Origin: an uncultured Bacteroidales bacterium
Lineage (GTDB): Bacteria > Bacteroidota > Bacteroidia > Bacteroidales > Bacteroidaceae
Direction: 5' to 3'
Assembly (NCBI GenBank): GCA_902798705.1
Contig: CADBXS010000008.1
Location: 1-59,821 of the forward strand
DNA length: 59,821 nucleotides
Shown here: positions 38,648 to 47,460 of the stretch, piece by piece
Layout of the letters: every line of letters starts with the position of its first letter
Position numbering within the stretch: the first letter of the stretch is position 1
The notes under the pieces: model-generated
Databases searched by the model: none
What the model was told of the DNA's origin: nothing
What the model saw: the letters and a program-made list of their open reading frames with translations, nothing else
Translations under genes and position numbers: made by a program

Positions 38648-38791
38648 ATGAGAAAGAAGCAGATATTCAGAGCCCTCTATTATATCTTAATTGTACTTTG
38701 GCTCTTGCAAATCTACTACTCGGGATTCAATATCTACATTCTGATTCCTACTACATGTCTTATCATCTGCTACTTTTTACAAAAAGAATAA
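38648..38791 (+). CDS. Small two-helix membrane protein (47 residues)
   Basis: An ATG at 38648, preceded by CTGAGGCAG, opens a 47-codon frame. It encodes a basic N-terminus (MRKKQIFRALYY), a hydrophobic helix (ILIVLWLLQIYY), a short polar turn (SGFN) and a second hydrophobic helix (IYILIPTTCLIICYFL) ending QKE. It fills most of the gap between pheT and the YebC gene, in the same direction, with no terminator before it. No family is recognised. The clean membrane topology and operon position support a real gene. Confidence 0.6.
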   Translation: MRKKQIFRALYYILIVLWLLQIYYSGFNIYILIPTTCLIICYFLQKE

Positions 38792-38820
38792 AACAATAAA
38801 AATTAAAATCATACAATCCA

Positions 38821-39552
38821 ATGGGAAGAGCATTTGAATTTCGTAAAGCCCGCAAACTGAAGCGTTGGGGCAACATGGCAAAAACATTTACACGTCTTGG
38901 CAAACAAATCGCTATTGCTGTGGCAGAAGGCGGTCCAGACCCAGAGAACAACTCCCGTCTGCGTGCTATCATTGCTACTTGTAAGCACGAGAACATGCCA
39001 AAGGACAACATTGAGCGTGCCATCAAGAATGCAGCTGGAAAAGATAAAAACAGCTGGAAAACTATGACATACGAAGGCTATGGACCTCACGGAATTGCCA
39101 TTTTCGTTGACACACTCACTGACAATCCTACTCGTACCGTTGCCGATGTACGCTCCATTTTCAACAAGTTCAATGGTACCCTCGGCACCATGGGTTCGCT
39201 CGCATACCTCTTCGACCACTTCTCCCTCTTCTCCTTCAAGGAAAAGGAAGGCATGGATATGGACGAAATGATTCTTGAACTCATCGATTACGGAGTAAGT
39301 GACGAATTCGATGAGGAAGAAAATGAGGACACAGGCGAAAAGACTATTACCATCTATGGTGACCCAAAGAGTTTCGCACAAATCCAAAGCTACCTCGAGC
39401 AAAATGGTTACGAAATCATTCAAGCCGATTTCACATACGTTCCAAACGACTTGAAGGAAGTAACCGAGGAGCAGCGTGAAACCATTGACAAGATGGTAGA
39501 GCGCCTGGAAGAATTCGACGACGTGCAGAGTGTTTACACCAACATGAAGTAA
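38821..39552 (+). CDS. YebC/PmpR-type transcriptional regulator or translation factor
   Basis: This 243-residue protein matches the YebC family from its start (MGRAFEFRKARKLKRWGNMA, then FTRLGKQIAIAVAEGGPDPE). It has the conserved GYGPHGIAI and middle ferredoxin-like domains, with an acidic stretch (DEFDEEENED) near 165. Members have been described as DNA-binding regulators, and more recently as ribosome-associated helpers on proline stretches. Which role applies here is open. Family length is about 240-250. Confidence 0.93.
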   Translation: MGRAFEFRKARKLKRWGNMAKTFTRLGKQIAIAVAEGGPDPENNSRLRAIIATCKHENMPKDNIERAIKNAAGKDKNSWKTMTYEGYGPHGIAIFVDTLTDNPTRTVADVRSIFNKFNGTLGTMGSLAYLFDHFSLFSFKEKEGMDMDEMILELIDYGVSDEFDEEENEDTGEKTITIYGDPKSFAQIQSYLEQNGYEIIQADFTYVPNDLKEVTEEQRETIDKMVERLEEFDDVQSVYTNMK

Positions 39553-39577
39553 GACAACACTGTTCGTTTCACACAAC

Positions 39578-39628
39578 AACCGAACTATGCGAAGATAATA
39601 AATCATCATCTCCCATGGTTCGGTTTTC
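39578..39628 (+). terminator. Putative terminator after the YebC-family gene
   Basis: A 12-base-pair stem (39578-39589, AACCGAACTATG, with 39614-39625) with one G-U pair and a 24-base loop, followed by TTCTA. The long loop and poor T-run lower confidence. Confidence 0.45.
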
Positions 39629-39670
39629 TATCCCATAACAATTCAATCATTACTCTTACACCCTACCACT

Positions 39671-39928
39671 ATGAAAATAGAATACCAACCCCAAGGAACC
39701 TGCTCCAAAATGATTCTTGCAGATGTTGACGATGAAACGCGAATCATCAACAGCGTGCAGTTTATCGGAGGCTGTCCAGGCAATACACTTGGTATCAGCT
39801 CACTCGTCAAGGGACAGAAAATAGACGATGTCATAAAGAAACTGGAAGGAATCAGATGTGGCATGAAGGCAACATCTTGTCCCGATCAATTAGCTCGTGC
39901 ACTCAGACAGGCGTTGCCACAAGGATAA
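39671..39928 (+). CDS. TSCPD domain protein (TIGR03905 type)
   Basis: This 85-residue protein has GTCSKMI near the start, FIGGCPGNTLGISSLVKG and the C-terminal TSCPDQLARAL that gives the TSCPD family its name. Similar domains occur at the C-terminus of some ribonucleotide reductases; the stand-alone form has no established role. The conserved cysteines (in TCSK, GGCPG, RCGM and SCPD) suggest metal binding, which is an inference. Confidence 0.85.
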   Translation: MKIEYQPQGTCSKMILADVDDETRIINSVQFIGGCPGNTLGISSLVKGQKIDDVIKKLEGIRCGMKATSCPDQLARALRQALPQG

Positions 39929-39954
39929 TTACTTTTCACAACAAAGACATCTCT

Positions 39955-40359
39955 ATGAAGAAATCATTTCTCCTTTCCCTTTTCTCCATCCTAGTTCTCG
40001 TTTCGCTTTCTTCCTGTCAAGAATCAAAAGGCGAGCGATTCAAGCGAGAGGCTCAGGAATTTACCAAGACCAAATGTCCATCAGTCAGTGCTGATGGCGT
40101 TATTCGTACCGACAGCATGGTGTTTCATAATGATGGTACCAACGACATGATTTACTATTACACCATCTTGGATGAAAGTTCCGAAGCCGTCTTAACACGA
40201 AACATGGCATCTGTTGAGGCAGAGCTCCGACGTGGAATTATCAACAGCGTAGATATGCGCCACCAGAAGGAAGCATATTTGAATTTCATTTACATCTATC
40301 GCTCCGTAACAACAGGTAAAGAAGTTATGAAATTCAAGTTTACCCCACAAGATTATTAG
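39955..40359 (+). CDS. Small lipoprotein
   Basis: From ATG 39955 the 134-residue product has a lipoprotein signal peptide ending SLSSC (Cys21). The frame is open upstream but overlaps the TSCPD gene and has no signal, so the internal ATG is preferred. The mature protein is about 114 residues, with mixed charge and a FKFTPQDY end. I do not recognise a named family. It is followed by a bidirectional terminator shared with the converging DUF4270 gene. It ends in TAG. Confidence 0.75.
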   Translation: MKKSFLLSLFSILVLVSLSSCQESKGERFKREAQEFTKTKCPSVSADGVIRTDSMVFHNDGTNDMIYYYTILDESSEAVLTRNMASVEAELRRGIINSVDMRHQKEAYLNFIYIYRSVTTGKEVMKFKFTPQDY

Positions 40360-40392
40360 TCCATAGGATTCACCATAAATATAGACAAAAAT

Positions 40393-40435
40393 AAGAAAGC
40401 TCCAGACATCATCATGTTTGGAGCTTTCTTTTTTT
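40393..40435. terminator. Bidirectional terminator between converging genes
   Basis: A perfect 12-base-pair stem (40393-40404 with 40419-40430), loop of 14, flanked by T-runs on the plus strand (TTTTTT) and A-rich sequence upstream, so it can serve the lipoprotein gene (+) and the DUF4270 gene (-). Confidence 0.85.
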
Positions 40436-40449
40436 GTTCAAGTAGATTC

Positions 40450-41829
40450 TTATTTGTGATAAGTGCTATAAATTACTTTCAGTTGAATTTCATCTTGTCC
40501 TCCAACCAATCGAGCACTTGTCAAGGAGAAATCGTGTGTTAGCCTTACCAATTTTTTATTACTATCGTATGTAGCAACTACTGGTATCAGAAGTACCTTG
40601 TCTGCATTTGCCGTTGCCTTACCCAATTTCTTTTCGCGAAGAATAGTAGTAATCAGTTTAGAGATATTACTAAATTCGTAAGAATTGGTAGAGGAATTGA
40701 ATGTTGCCAGATAAGATGTCTTGTCATCAACAAGCGTATATCTTTCGAAATATCCTTTCAAGTAGTCGTCCAGACGCACCATCAGCAGCGTTTTAGGAAT
40801 AGCTAACTTAAATCCATTCTGAAAATCGGAATTATAGCGAGTGAATGTCAAACTTGCCTGATTGATGGTATCTGTAATGTTGATTTGACTTGTTGGCAAA
40901 GTAGCTTCAGTAAAGATACCTGCTGGACTTTTCAGATATGTAGCTGTTTCGTCCGAAAGCAAGGATTCCAAGTTCGAATTGTCAAAACGATTGGCTTGCA
41001 CCACTTCTTCCGTTGACACCAATGAGAAGCCTGCCACCGAATCCACTTTTTGCGTTGGAACGTTAAATTCCAAATCCAAACGACACGAAGTAATATAGGC
41101 AATCGCACCATCACCTTTCTCCAACTTAAAGTAGAACCCTTTACTGCCTATTAGTCCACTGTTAATCCACGTTTCAGAATTTTTGAAGATGGTGTTGTCA
41201 TCCAGGAAAGCCTCATATATCTTCTGTCCTACATCTTTAGGCAACTTGATACTGATATGCGGAGAATATACCTTAGTTGACCAGCGAACGCTTTCATCCA
41301 CATTTCGGTCAGAGAGCGTGTACCATTTCGAGACGATTGGGTCTTTCGACTCATCATAGAAACGGGCTGCTTCTATATTCGTATAGTAGTTTTCATCTGG
41401 ACTCATCACAGAGTCGAGCGGATAGACACTCAACTTGAAACTTGCCAATGAGTCACCAACGTATGATCCATAGAACAAACGAAGATAGCAATTCGAAATA
41501 CTGTCGTTAATCAGCAAAGAATCCTCTATGAGACTGTTTTCCAGCACATGGAACTGAGCTAAGAAATCACTCTGAATCACGGTTCCTGTCTCTGGGTCAG
41601 AGAAACGGCCCAAATAGCATGTACTCGTTCGGGCAAGGACAGAGTCGCCCACCTCATACGAACGAGTCTTCACACCATAAGTCTGATACTGCTTGGTCAA
41701 GAAACTTGACTCAGGCATCATCCCTACGCCTAATGTGCTCGTGGAGTCATCACACGAAGTGAAAACAAAAATAATGGAGAGGATTACCAGCAAAGCTTTG
41801 AATGTGAATCCTCTGAAATGTTGAAACAT
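40450..41829 (-). CDS. DUF4270 family lipoprotein
   Basis: This product of about 459 residues starts at ATG 41829 (MFQHFRGFTFKALLVILS) with a lipoprotein signal ending FTSC (Cys26). A longer frame from 41874 overlaps the upstream gene and would put a polar stretch before the signal. The mature part begins DDSTSTLGVGMMPESSF, which fits the DUF4270 family of Bacteroidetes outer-membrane-associated lipoproteins. Its role is unknown. It is often found beside the glycogen-synthase-like gene, as here. Confidence 0.82.
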   Translation of the reverse strand: MFQHFRGFTFKALLVILSIIFVFTSCDDSTSTLGVGMMPESSFLTKQYQTYGVKTRSYEVGDSVLARTSTCYLGRFSDPETGTVIQSDFLAQFHVLENSLIEDSLLINDSISNCYLRLFYGSYVGDSLASFKLSVYPLDSVMSPDENYYTNIEAARFYDESKDPIVSKWYTLSDRNVDESVRWSTKVYSPHISIKLPKDVGQKIYEAFLDDNTIFKNSETWINSGLIGSKGFYFKLEKGDGAIAYITSCRLDLEFNVPTQKVDSVAGFSLVSTEEVVQANRFDNSNLESLLSDETATYLKSPAGIFTEATLPTSQINITDTINQASLTFTRYNSDFQNGFKLAIPKTLLMVRLDDYLKGYFERYTLVDDKTSYLATFNSSTNSYEFSNISKLITTILREKKLGKATANADKVLLIPVVATYDSNKKLVRLTHDFSLTSARLVGGQDEIQLKVIYSTYHK

Positions 41830-41860
41830 ATAAACCAATGAAGTTAAATGTAACGCTTTT

Positions 41861-42679
41861 TTAGTTGTCGCCACCCATTACCTGCTCATAGAACTGGTTG
41901 TAGGCATCTTTGTAGTCCTCACCTTGATATGGCAGCACAGGTATGTTCCGATTTTTGGCGTAGTCCTTCACATCCTCACTCACATTGTCATCATCGAACA
42001 CCACACCGTCGGAAAACTTGATGGCGATTTTCTGCAATTCGTCGTAGCCAAATTTTTGATCGCAAATTTCCTGAATGTCTGAAAGCGTAGCACCTCTGAA
42101 TGGTATGCAGTTCATCGTTTCATCGCCAAGCTCTCGGCTGAACTCAGGCGACGAGGCAGAAAATACAACCTTCGCATCGGCAAACGATGGCTCATCCACA
42201 TACGCCTTCTTGATGAAGAGAGGGGCAAGAGCCGTAATCCAGCCATGGCAATGAATCACGTCAGGAACCCAACGCAATTTCTTCACCGTCTCTAATACGC
42301 CACGCGCATAGAAGATGGCACGCTCACCGTTGTCCTCATATTCCTCTCCATTCTCATCACAAATCATTCCACGCTTCATGAAGTAGTCGTCATTGTCTAT
42401 GAAGTAGATTTGCATCCGAGCCTGAGGAATTGAAGCAACCTTGATGATTAACGGATGGTCGGTCTCATCGATGATAATGTTCATACCCGAAAGGCGAATC
42501 ACCTCATGCAACTGATTGCGGCGTTCGTTAATCATCCCCCATTTGGGTGTGAAGGTTCTGATTTCATGACCTGACTCCTGAATTGTCTGTGGGAGAAAAC
42601 GTCCCATCAGCGATTTTGCGTCCTCTGGCACAAACGGAACCATGGCCTGAGTAATAAAAAGAATCTTTTTCGCTTTCAT
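41861..42679 (-). CDS. Short glycogen/starch synthase-like protein (GT5 N-terminal domain only)
   Basis: This 272-residue protein matches the N-terminal Rossmann half of glycogen synthase (KILFITQAMVPFVPEDAKSL, then PDVIHCHGWITALAPLFIKK). It has no C-terminal GT-B half, whereas full enzymes have ~480 residues. The ADP-glucose-binding 'KTGGL' motif is replaced by PEDAKS. It may be a regulatory or inactive relative. This short form next to a DUF4270 lipoprotein is common in this phylum. Catalytic activity cannot be assumed. Confidence 0.8.
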   Translation of the reverse strand: MKAKKILFITQAMVPFVPEDAKSLMGRFLPQTIQESGHEIRTFTPKWGMINERRNQLHEVIRLSGMNIIIDETDHPLIIKVASIPQARMQIYFIDNDDYFMKRGMICDENGEEYEDNGERAIFYARGVLETVKKLRWVPDVIHCHGWITALAPLFIKKAYVDEPSFADAKVVFSASSPEFSRELGDETMNCIPFRGATLSDIQEICDQKFGYDELQKIAIKFSDGVVFDDDNVSEDVKDYAKNRNIPVLPYQGEDYKDAYNQFYEQVMGGDN

Positions 42680-42797
42680 TTCTTGCTATTTTCCTTATCT
42701 CACAAAAACTCTATTCACCAACCCCAAAAACCTCCATCAGACACAATTTTTGATGTTCTGACATGATTAATTCATTGATGCATAAAGAATTGCTATG

Positions 42798-42805
42798 CAA
42801 AGATA
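42798..42805 (-). promoter_or_regulatory. Putative -7 box for the glycogen-synthase-like/DUF4270 operon
   Basis: The minus strand reads TATCTTTG, an exact TAnnTTTG match, implying a leader of about 110 bases. Confidence 0.45.
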
Positions 42806-42859
42806 TAGAAAAAATTTGTGAATTTAGCAAGTTTTTTACGTTTATTAAGAATTCAGACC

Positions 42860-43681
42860 TTAATATTGCTCGTTTTCATTCGGGAAGTCGCAATTCTTGA
42901 CATCTTCAATATAATGTCCAATGGCATCCATCATGATGGTCGATAGGTCGGCGTAGCGGCGCAAGAACTTAGGAGTGAAACCTTTTGTCATGCCTAACAT
43001 ATCAGCCACAACAAGCACCTGCCCATCCACTTTGTCGCCAGCACCGATGCCGATGATAGGAATGGTCAGTTCACTTGCCACACGAGCAGCCAACGCAGCT
43101 GGAATCTTCTCCAGTACAATTGAGAAACAGCCAGCATCTTCCAGCGCATGGGCATCGCTTATGAGCTTCTGAGCCTCAGCCTCCTCCTTAGCACGAACCG
43201 TGTAAGTACCAAATTTGTTGATTGACTGAGGAGTCAGTCCCAGGTGTCCCATCACAGGAATACCAGCATCCAATATCTTCCTCACTGTTTCAATGATTTC
43301 CACACCACCTTCCAGCTTCAGCGCATCGCAGTGGCTTTCCTTCATGATACGGATGGCATTCTTCACGCCCTCCGTGCAGTTGGTCTGATACGTACCGAAT
43401 GGCATATCACACACCACCAACGCACGCTGCACGGCACGAACCACCGACTTAGCATGATAAATCATCTGGTCAAGTGTTATTGGCAGCGTCGTCATATTAC
43501 CTGCCATCACATTCGAAGCCGAGTCGCCGACAAGTATCACATCCATGCCAGCCGAATCCACAATCTGAGCCGTTGTGTAATCATACGAAGTCAACATGGC
43601 AATTTTCTTGCCTTCCTGCTTCATTTGCATCAAGCGGTGCGTTGTCACCTTCCGCTTGTCTTCTACTAAATAACCAGCCAT
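42860..43681 (-). CDS. panB: 3-methyl-2-oxobutanoate hydroxymethyltransferase
   Basis: This 273-residue protein has the family landmarks [20 protein letters not shown] start ([14 protein letters not shown]), [13 protein letters not shown] and [20 protein letters not shown]. It adds a hydroxymethyl group from methylene-tetrahydrofolate to 2-oxoisovalerate, the first committed step of pantothenate (and so coenzyme A) synthesis. It forms a TIM barrel that binds Mg2+. It is followed 23 bases upstream by the HAD gene, so the two may share a transcript. Confidence 0.96.
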   Translation of the reverse strand: MAGYLVEDKRKVTTHRLMQMKQEGKKIAMLTSYDYTTAQIVDSAGMDVILVGDSASNVMAGNMTTLPITLDQMIYHAKSVVRAVQRALVVCDMPFGTYQTNCTEGVKNAIRIMKESHCDALKLEGGVEIIETVRKILDAGIPVMGHLGLTPQSINKFGTYTVRAKEEAEAQKLISDAHALEDAGCFSIVLEKIPAALAARVASELTIPIIGIGAGDKVDGQVLVVADMLGMTKGFTPKFLRRYADLSTIMMDAIGHYIEDVKNCDFPNENEQY

Positions 43682-43703
43682 AATTTTTTCTCTATATGAT
43701 TAA

Positions 43704-44360
43704 TTACCTTTTTATATTCATTTTACAACTTACAATCCCCTCATAGCTCAAATCCCTGAAGCTATCAACCACCAAGCTGCATCTGCTTTCAATCACCTCC
43801 CGTGGATTTGTAGTAGGGAAACCAATCGTAAACATACCAGCTCGCATTCCTGCCTCCAGTCCTGTCAACGCATCTTCAAATACTACGCATTCCTCCACCT
43901 TCGCACCAAATACCTTGGCGCCCAACAAATAGCAGTCGGGGTTCGGTTTCGAAGCCGAGAACATTTCAGCTGTCAACACGCGGTCGAACAATTCATCAAA
44001 ATAAGGAATACAGCGTCTCAAGCTACTCATCTTCTTCTCGTTCGAGCTCGTCACCACCGCACATTTCACACCCCTTCTGTGGATGTCACGCACAAAATCC
44101 TCAGCTCCATCCACAAACTCAAACTTCATCTGTGCTTCGTAGGCATCCAGCTCTTCCTCTATTTCTTCATGCTTCTCCGCAGGGAAATACCTATTTAATA
44201 TCTGCGTCAGTGTCGTGCCTTTGATGACATCACAGAAATTCTCCATCTCGGGATGATAGCGTCTGCCCATATCACCCCAAAACACGGAATACTGTCCTTC
44301 AGAATCCACCAAAGTGCCATCTACATCAAACAGTGCAACTTTAAATCTTTCGTCCAACAT
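43704..44360 (-). CDS. HAD-superfamily phosphatase (phosphoglucomutase/phosphatase-like)
   Basis: This 218-residue protein has the HAD motifs: DVDGTLVDS (Asp12 nucleophile, Asp14), VTSSN in motif II, KPNPDCYLL (Lys of motif III) and VVFEDALTGLEAG (motif IV acids). A helical cap follows motif I. The sequence fits the beta-phosphoglucomutase/phosphatase type; the substrate is unknown. It lies directly upstream of panB on the minus strand. Confidence 0.85.
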   Translation of the reverse strand: MLDERFKVALFDVDGTLVDSEGQYSVFWGDMGRRYHPEMENFCDVIKGTTLTQILNRYFPAEKHEEIEEELDAYEAQMKFEFVDGAEDFVRDIHRRGVKCAVVTSSNEKKMSSLRRCIPYFDELFDRVLTAEMFSASKPNPDCYLLGAKVFGAKVEECVVFEDALTGLEAGMRAGMFTIGFPTTNPREVIESRCSLVVDSFRDLSYEGIVSCKMNIKR

Positions 44361-44428
44361 ATCAACTAAATGAAAAATGAAGAACTCATATTACATTCTC
44401 CATTTTTTATTTTTAACTTTTAATTTTT

Positions 44429-44498
44429 CACTTTCCACTTTTCACTTTTCACTTTCCTCTTTTCACTTTCCACTTTCCACTTTTCACTTTTCACTTTC
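44429..44498. repeat. GTGAAAA-type simple repeat (nine CACTTT units)
   Basis: Nine CACTTT units with TTCC or TTTC spacers between 44429 and 44498. On the minus strand the repeat reads GTGAAAAGTGAAAAGTGGAAAG. Its start encodes the last codons and TGA stop of the metallo-beta-lactamase gene. Confidence 0.8.
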
Positions 44499-45302
44499 CT
44501 CCGTCCATGGTCCCGACACCACATGTCGTTTCAGCACATCCAGCTCGAAGTCCACACCAGCAATGATACCATACTGGCGCAGTTTCTGCTCCACCGTCTT
44601 GCGAGCCAACTCAGGATGGTTGTTCTGCTCGCTCAGGTGACACAGCCACACATGGCGCAGTCCCTCATGGAAATTGTCAGCCAGCACCTGAGCCGTCTGG
44701 TCATTGCTCAGATGCCCCGTACCGCTGGTGATACGCTTCTTCAAGTATTGGGGATAAGGACCATTTTTGAGCATCTCCACATCAAAGTCAGCCTCTATCA
44801 TCAGGTAGTTCGCCTTGCTGATATACGCGTTCACCTCCTCTGTCGGCGCACCAATATCAGTCATCACGCAAAACGTATCCCCATCAGCCGACTCAATGCA
44901 GAAGCCCACATTGTCCGTTGCATCATGAGGCAACGGGAATGCCGTCACCTTCAACGTCGTGCCCAATTCAAAGGTCACACCCTTCTCTATGTTCACGTCA
45001 TGGCTTGCCTCCACCTTTCGCATCGTGTGGTAGTAATGGCGCATCCCCTCATGAACCGCAGCAGTGGTGAACACCTTCAAGTTCAAGTCGTTGCTCACAT
45101 ATCCTGCCGCCTTGATGTGGTCTGAATGATCGTGCGTGATGAGGACACCACGCAGAATGGAAGTCTTCAAACCATATTCCCTTATGTAGCGCTTCAGTCT
45201 GCGGATTCCAATCCCCGCATCAATCAGCACAGCATCGGTGCCGTTGCTCACATACGAGCAATTACCGCTGCTTCCACTTCCAAAACAAACAAACTGTAGC
45301 AT
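44484..45302 (-). CDS. Metallo-beta-lactamase fold hydrolase (YycJ/PhnP-like)
   Basis: This 272-residue product starts at ATG 45302 (MLQFVCFGSGSSGNCSYVSN). The frame is open 19 codons further but crosses the promoter box. It has HDHSDH at 57-62, FPLPHDATDNVGF and the GTGHLSNDQ (third motif His) of MBL-fold nucleases in the WalJ/YycJ group. These act on nucleic acids or cyclic nucleotides; the substrate is unknown. Its C-terminus (EESEK then TGA) lies in the GTGAAAA repeat. Confidence 0.85.
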   Translation of the reverse strand: MLQFVCFGSGSSGNCSYVSNGTDAVLIDAGIGIRRLKRYIREYGLKTSILRGVLITHDHSDHIKAAGYVSNDLNLKVFTTAAVHEGMRHYYHTMRKVEASHDVNIEKGVTFELGTTLKVTAFPLPHDATDNVGFCIESADGDTFCVMTDIGAPTEEVNAYISKANYLMIEADFDVEMLKNGPYPQYLKKRITSGTGHLSNDQTAQVLADNFHEGLRHVWLCHLSEQNNHPELARKTVEQKLRQYGIIAGVDFELDVLKRHVVSGPWTEESEK

Positions 45303-45320
45303 TCGATATTGATTTTGGCG

Positions 45321-45328
45321 CAAAGTTA
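45321..45328 (-). promoter_or_regulatory. Putative -7 box for the metallo-beta-lactamase gene
   Basis: The minus strand reads TAACTTTG, an exact TAnnTTTG match, just 18 bases before the preferred ATG at 45302. It supports that start over the longer frame. Confidence 0.5.
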
Positions 45329-45412
45329 CAAGTTTTTTCCCACACAGCACCCCAATCAACGCTTAAAACAAGTCAATGAAAGTTTAAACATTACTAATTT
45401 ACAGACATTCCC

Positions 45413-45444
45413 ATTGCCGTATTAGGAAAAAATGGTTAAATTTG
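45413..45444 (+). promoter_or_regulatory. Promoter for the DUF4923 lipoprotein gene
   Basis: ATTG (45413-45416) stands 20 bases before TAAATTTG (45437-45444), a good -33/-7 pair, 85 bases before the ATG at 45529. It supports the later start. Confidence 0.55.
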
Positions 45445-45528
45445 CGACGACATAAGAAAAAAGCGACACAATCCCGCTTCTCGCTCTTTTCCCTCAACCA
45501 TTTGCTCATTAAACCAAATTCACGCCAA

Positions 45529-46221
45529 ATGAAGAAAATCAAACTCATCGTAGCCGTTCTCACTGGCTCCTTCCTCCTCTCAGGATGTGGTCCACAAACT
45601 AACTCGTCGTCCAACATGGGCAATATCCTCGGAAGCATCGCCACCGGCGTTCTAACAGGTCAGGACCCATCTGCTGGAGCCACAGGAGCTATCACCAACG
45701 GTTCCGCCATCAGTAGCATCATCGGAATCCTCACCAGCGGACTCTCCACTTCCAACAACGTCAACAGCATCTATGGCACATGGATCTATGCCGAGCCAGC
45801 CATCCAGTTCGAAAGCGAAAACGCATTGGCACAAATCGGCAGCGGCGTTGTCAACAACATCGTTCAGAACAAACTGGCGCCTTACTACAAGAAGATTGGC
45901 ATCACCCCAGGCAAGTTCTCCCTCACCTTCAATCAGGACAACACCTGCGTTTATACCATGAACGGCAAGCAATATAGCGGTACATACACCTACGACGCCA
46001 AGTCCAAAACTGCCAACATCCAGGGCACAATCCTGTCGTTGCCAACTTGCTATGTCACCGTCTCATCTTCCGAACTCGCCCTCACTTACGACTCTTCCAA
46101 GATGCTTAGCATTGCACAGGCAGTAGCAGCCAAGTCGGGAAACGCCACCCTCGGTGCCATCGCCGACCTCTCATCCACCTACAAGGGCATGAAGACAGGA
46201 TTCCTCTTCAAGAAGCAATAA
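45529..46221 (+). CDS. DUF4923 family lipoprotein
   Basis: From ATG 45529 the 230-residue product starts MKKIKLIVAVLTGSFLLSGC (lipoprotein Cys20). A longer frame from 45442 runs across the promoter box and is rejected. The mature part has a Ser/Gly/Thr-rich stretch (TGQDPSAGATGAITNGS), then IYGTWIYAEPAIQFES, FNQDNTCVYTMNGKQYSGTY and an LFKKQ end, matching DUF4923 lipoproteins of Bacteroidetes. The function is unknown; a cell-surface or periplasmic location is inferred from the signal. Confidence 0.8.
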   Translation: MKKIKLIVAVLTGSFLLSGCGPQTNSSSNMGNILGSIATGVLTGQDPSAGATGAITNGSAISSIIGILTSGLSTSNNVNSIYGTWIYAEPAIQFESENALAQIGSGVVNNIVQNKLAPYYKKIGITPGKFSLTFNQDNTCVYTMNGKQYSGTYTYDAKSKTANIQGTILSLPTCYVTVSSSELALTYDSSKMLSIAQAVAAKSGNATLGAIADLSSTYKGMKTGFLFKKQ

Positions 46222-46246
46222 CCCCAGCATAGCCCCCAAACACATC

Positions 46247-46280
46247 AGCCCGAAAGTCCATCCACTTTCGGGCTTTTTGC
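46247..46280 (+). terminator. Terminator after the DUF4923 gene
   Basis: A perfect 11-base-pair stem AGCCCGAAAGT (46247-46257) with ACTTTCGGGCT (46264-46274), loop of 6, then TTTTTGC. It lies 25 bases after the stop. Confidence 0.9.
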
Positions 46281-46386
46281 GTAACATATTTAATGTAAAG
46301 ATTTGTGGGATTTCTTTGCGAGCAAAGCCAGTAAACCCGATAACTCGCCAGAGGCGACCACATTTCTACTTTCGCCGAATATTCAC

Positions 46387-47454
46387 CTAATCGCCAAGTG
46401 GAAACTGATAGACCACAGGAAGATGATCCGAGAAACCGCCCAGATAGACAGGCCCCTGATAACTTCGAAAGGGCTTGCTGCCCCCAAAAGAATGGTCTGT
46501 CTGAAATAGAAACGGAGAAGTCAAGGTCCGAAACGAAGTGGAAATACGCGCAAGCGATGGACTTACCCAAATTTGGTCAATCCATTCCCATACACCTTTA
46601 TATTTATAAGAGCCCGATGGTAGTTGAGCCACAAGGTTATGGAGAGATGGACAAAGACGTGCAAAAGACTTGATGTCCTTGGATGCGGGCGGTGCATTGA
46701 AATCGCCAGCAAGGACGATGCGAGAATCGGGCCACTGGCGAATGAGCTCATTGATGTCCTTCGCCAACAGGCGTAGCAGCTCCGTCCGCTTCTGCCTTGC
46801 CTCCTCCCCTCCAAGTTGGGAGGGAAGATGAACAGCGTAGATATGGAGAGTATCACCCGAGGCGATTCGTCCCCATGCATGAAGAACGGGACGTGTGTCA
46901 CGCCATCCTCTCGCAGCCAGCAACGAGTCGGAAAGGGAAATGCATTTGTAGTCGATGAGATGGAAACACAGTGGTTGATAGACCATGGCCAAGCGGATGC
47001 CACGAGCGTCGTGCGTATCCGTCAACAGATAATTGTACGCTAAGGAAGCAAGGGGAGTTTGATGGATAAGATAAGAAAGGCACGAATCCGATTCCACTTC
47101 CTGTAACACTGCGATATCCACTGGTTTGAGAGTATCTGCTGCAAGTAGTACTTGAGCAACACGTTGCATCTTTCGGGCGAAGCGGAAACGAGTCCAATGC
47201 TGTTTTCCAGAAGGCAGGAAGTCAGTGTCCTGATGCTGGGGAGAATGGATGGTGTCGAAAGCGTTTTCGCAGTTATAGCTGACCAAGGAAAACAGGGATG
47301 GGTGTTGGGCAAATACTTCGACGGACAGTAAAGCAGAGAGTGAAAAAAGAAGAAGAAAAAATGGGACACGGATTGACAAAGATAAATGAAAAAATGAGTT
47401 CCGTTTCTCCTTTTCGACCATAGGAATTGGGGGAATTATGTTTTCGAAATTCAT
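46387..47454 (-). CDS. Endonuclease/exonuclease/phosphatase family protein, secreted or membrane-anchored
   Basis: This 355-residue protein has an N-terminal signal or membrane segment (~residues 28-49, SIRVPFFLLLFSLSALLSVE, ending EVFAQ). An EEP domain follows: SYNCENAFDTI (metal site), DIAVLQEVESD, RIVLAGDFNAPP and a C-terminal FSDHLPVVYQF. Such enzymes cleave phosphodiesters in DNA, RNA or lipids; the substrate is unknown. The start is uncertain: the first ~25 residues before the hydrophobic segment may not be translated, with the internal Met12 (MVEKEKRNS) as an alternative. It lies six bases downstream of the ABC ATPase. Confidence 0.8.
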   Translation of the reverse strand: MNFENIIPPIPMVEKEKRNSFFHLSLSIRVPFFLLLFSLSALLSVEVFAQHPSLFSLVSYNCENAFDTIHSPQHQDTDFLPSGKQHWTRFRFARKMQRVAQVLLAADTLKPVDIAVLQEVESDSCLSYLIHQTPLASLAYNYLLTDTHDARGIRLAMVYQPLCFHLIDYKCISLSDSLLAARGWRDTRPVLHAWGRIASGDTLHIYAVHLPSQLGGEEARQKRTELLRLLAKDINELIRQWPDSRIVLAGDFNAPPASKDIKSFARLCPSLHNLVAQLPSGSYKYKGVWEWIDQIWVSPSLARISTSFRTLTSPFLFQTDHSFGGSKPFRSYQGPVYLGGFSDHLPVVYQFPLGD

Positions 47455-47460
47455 GCACCC

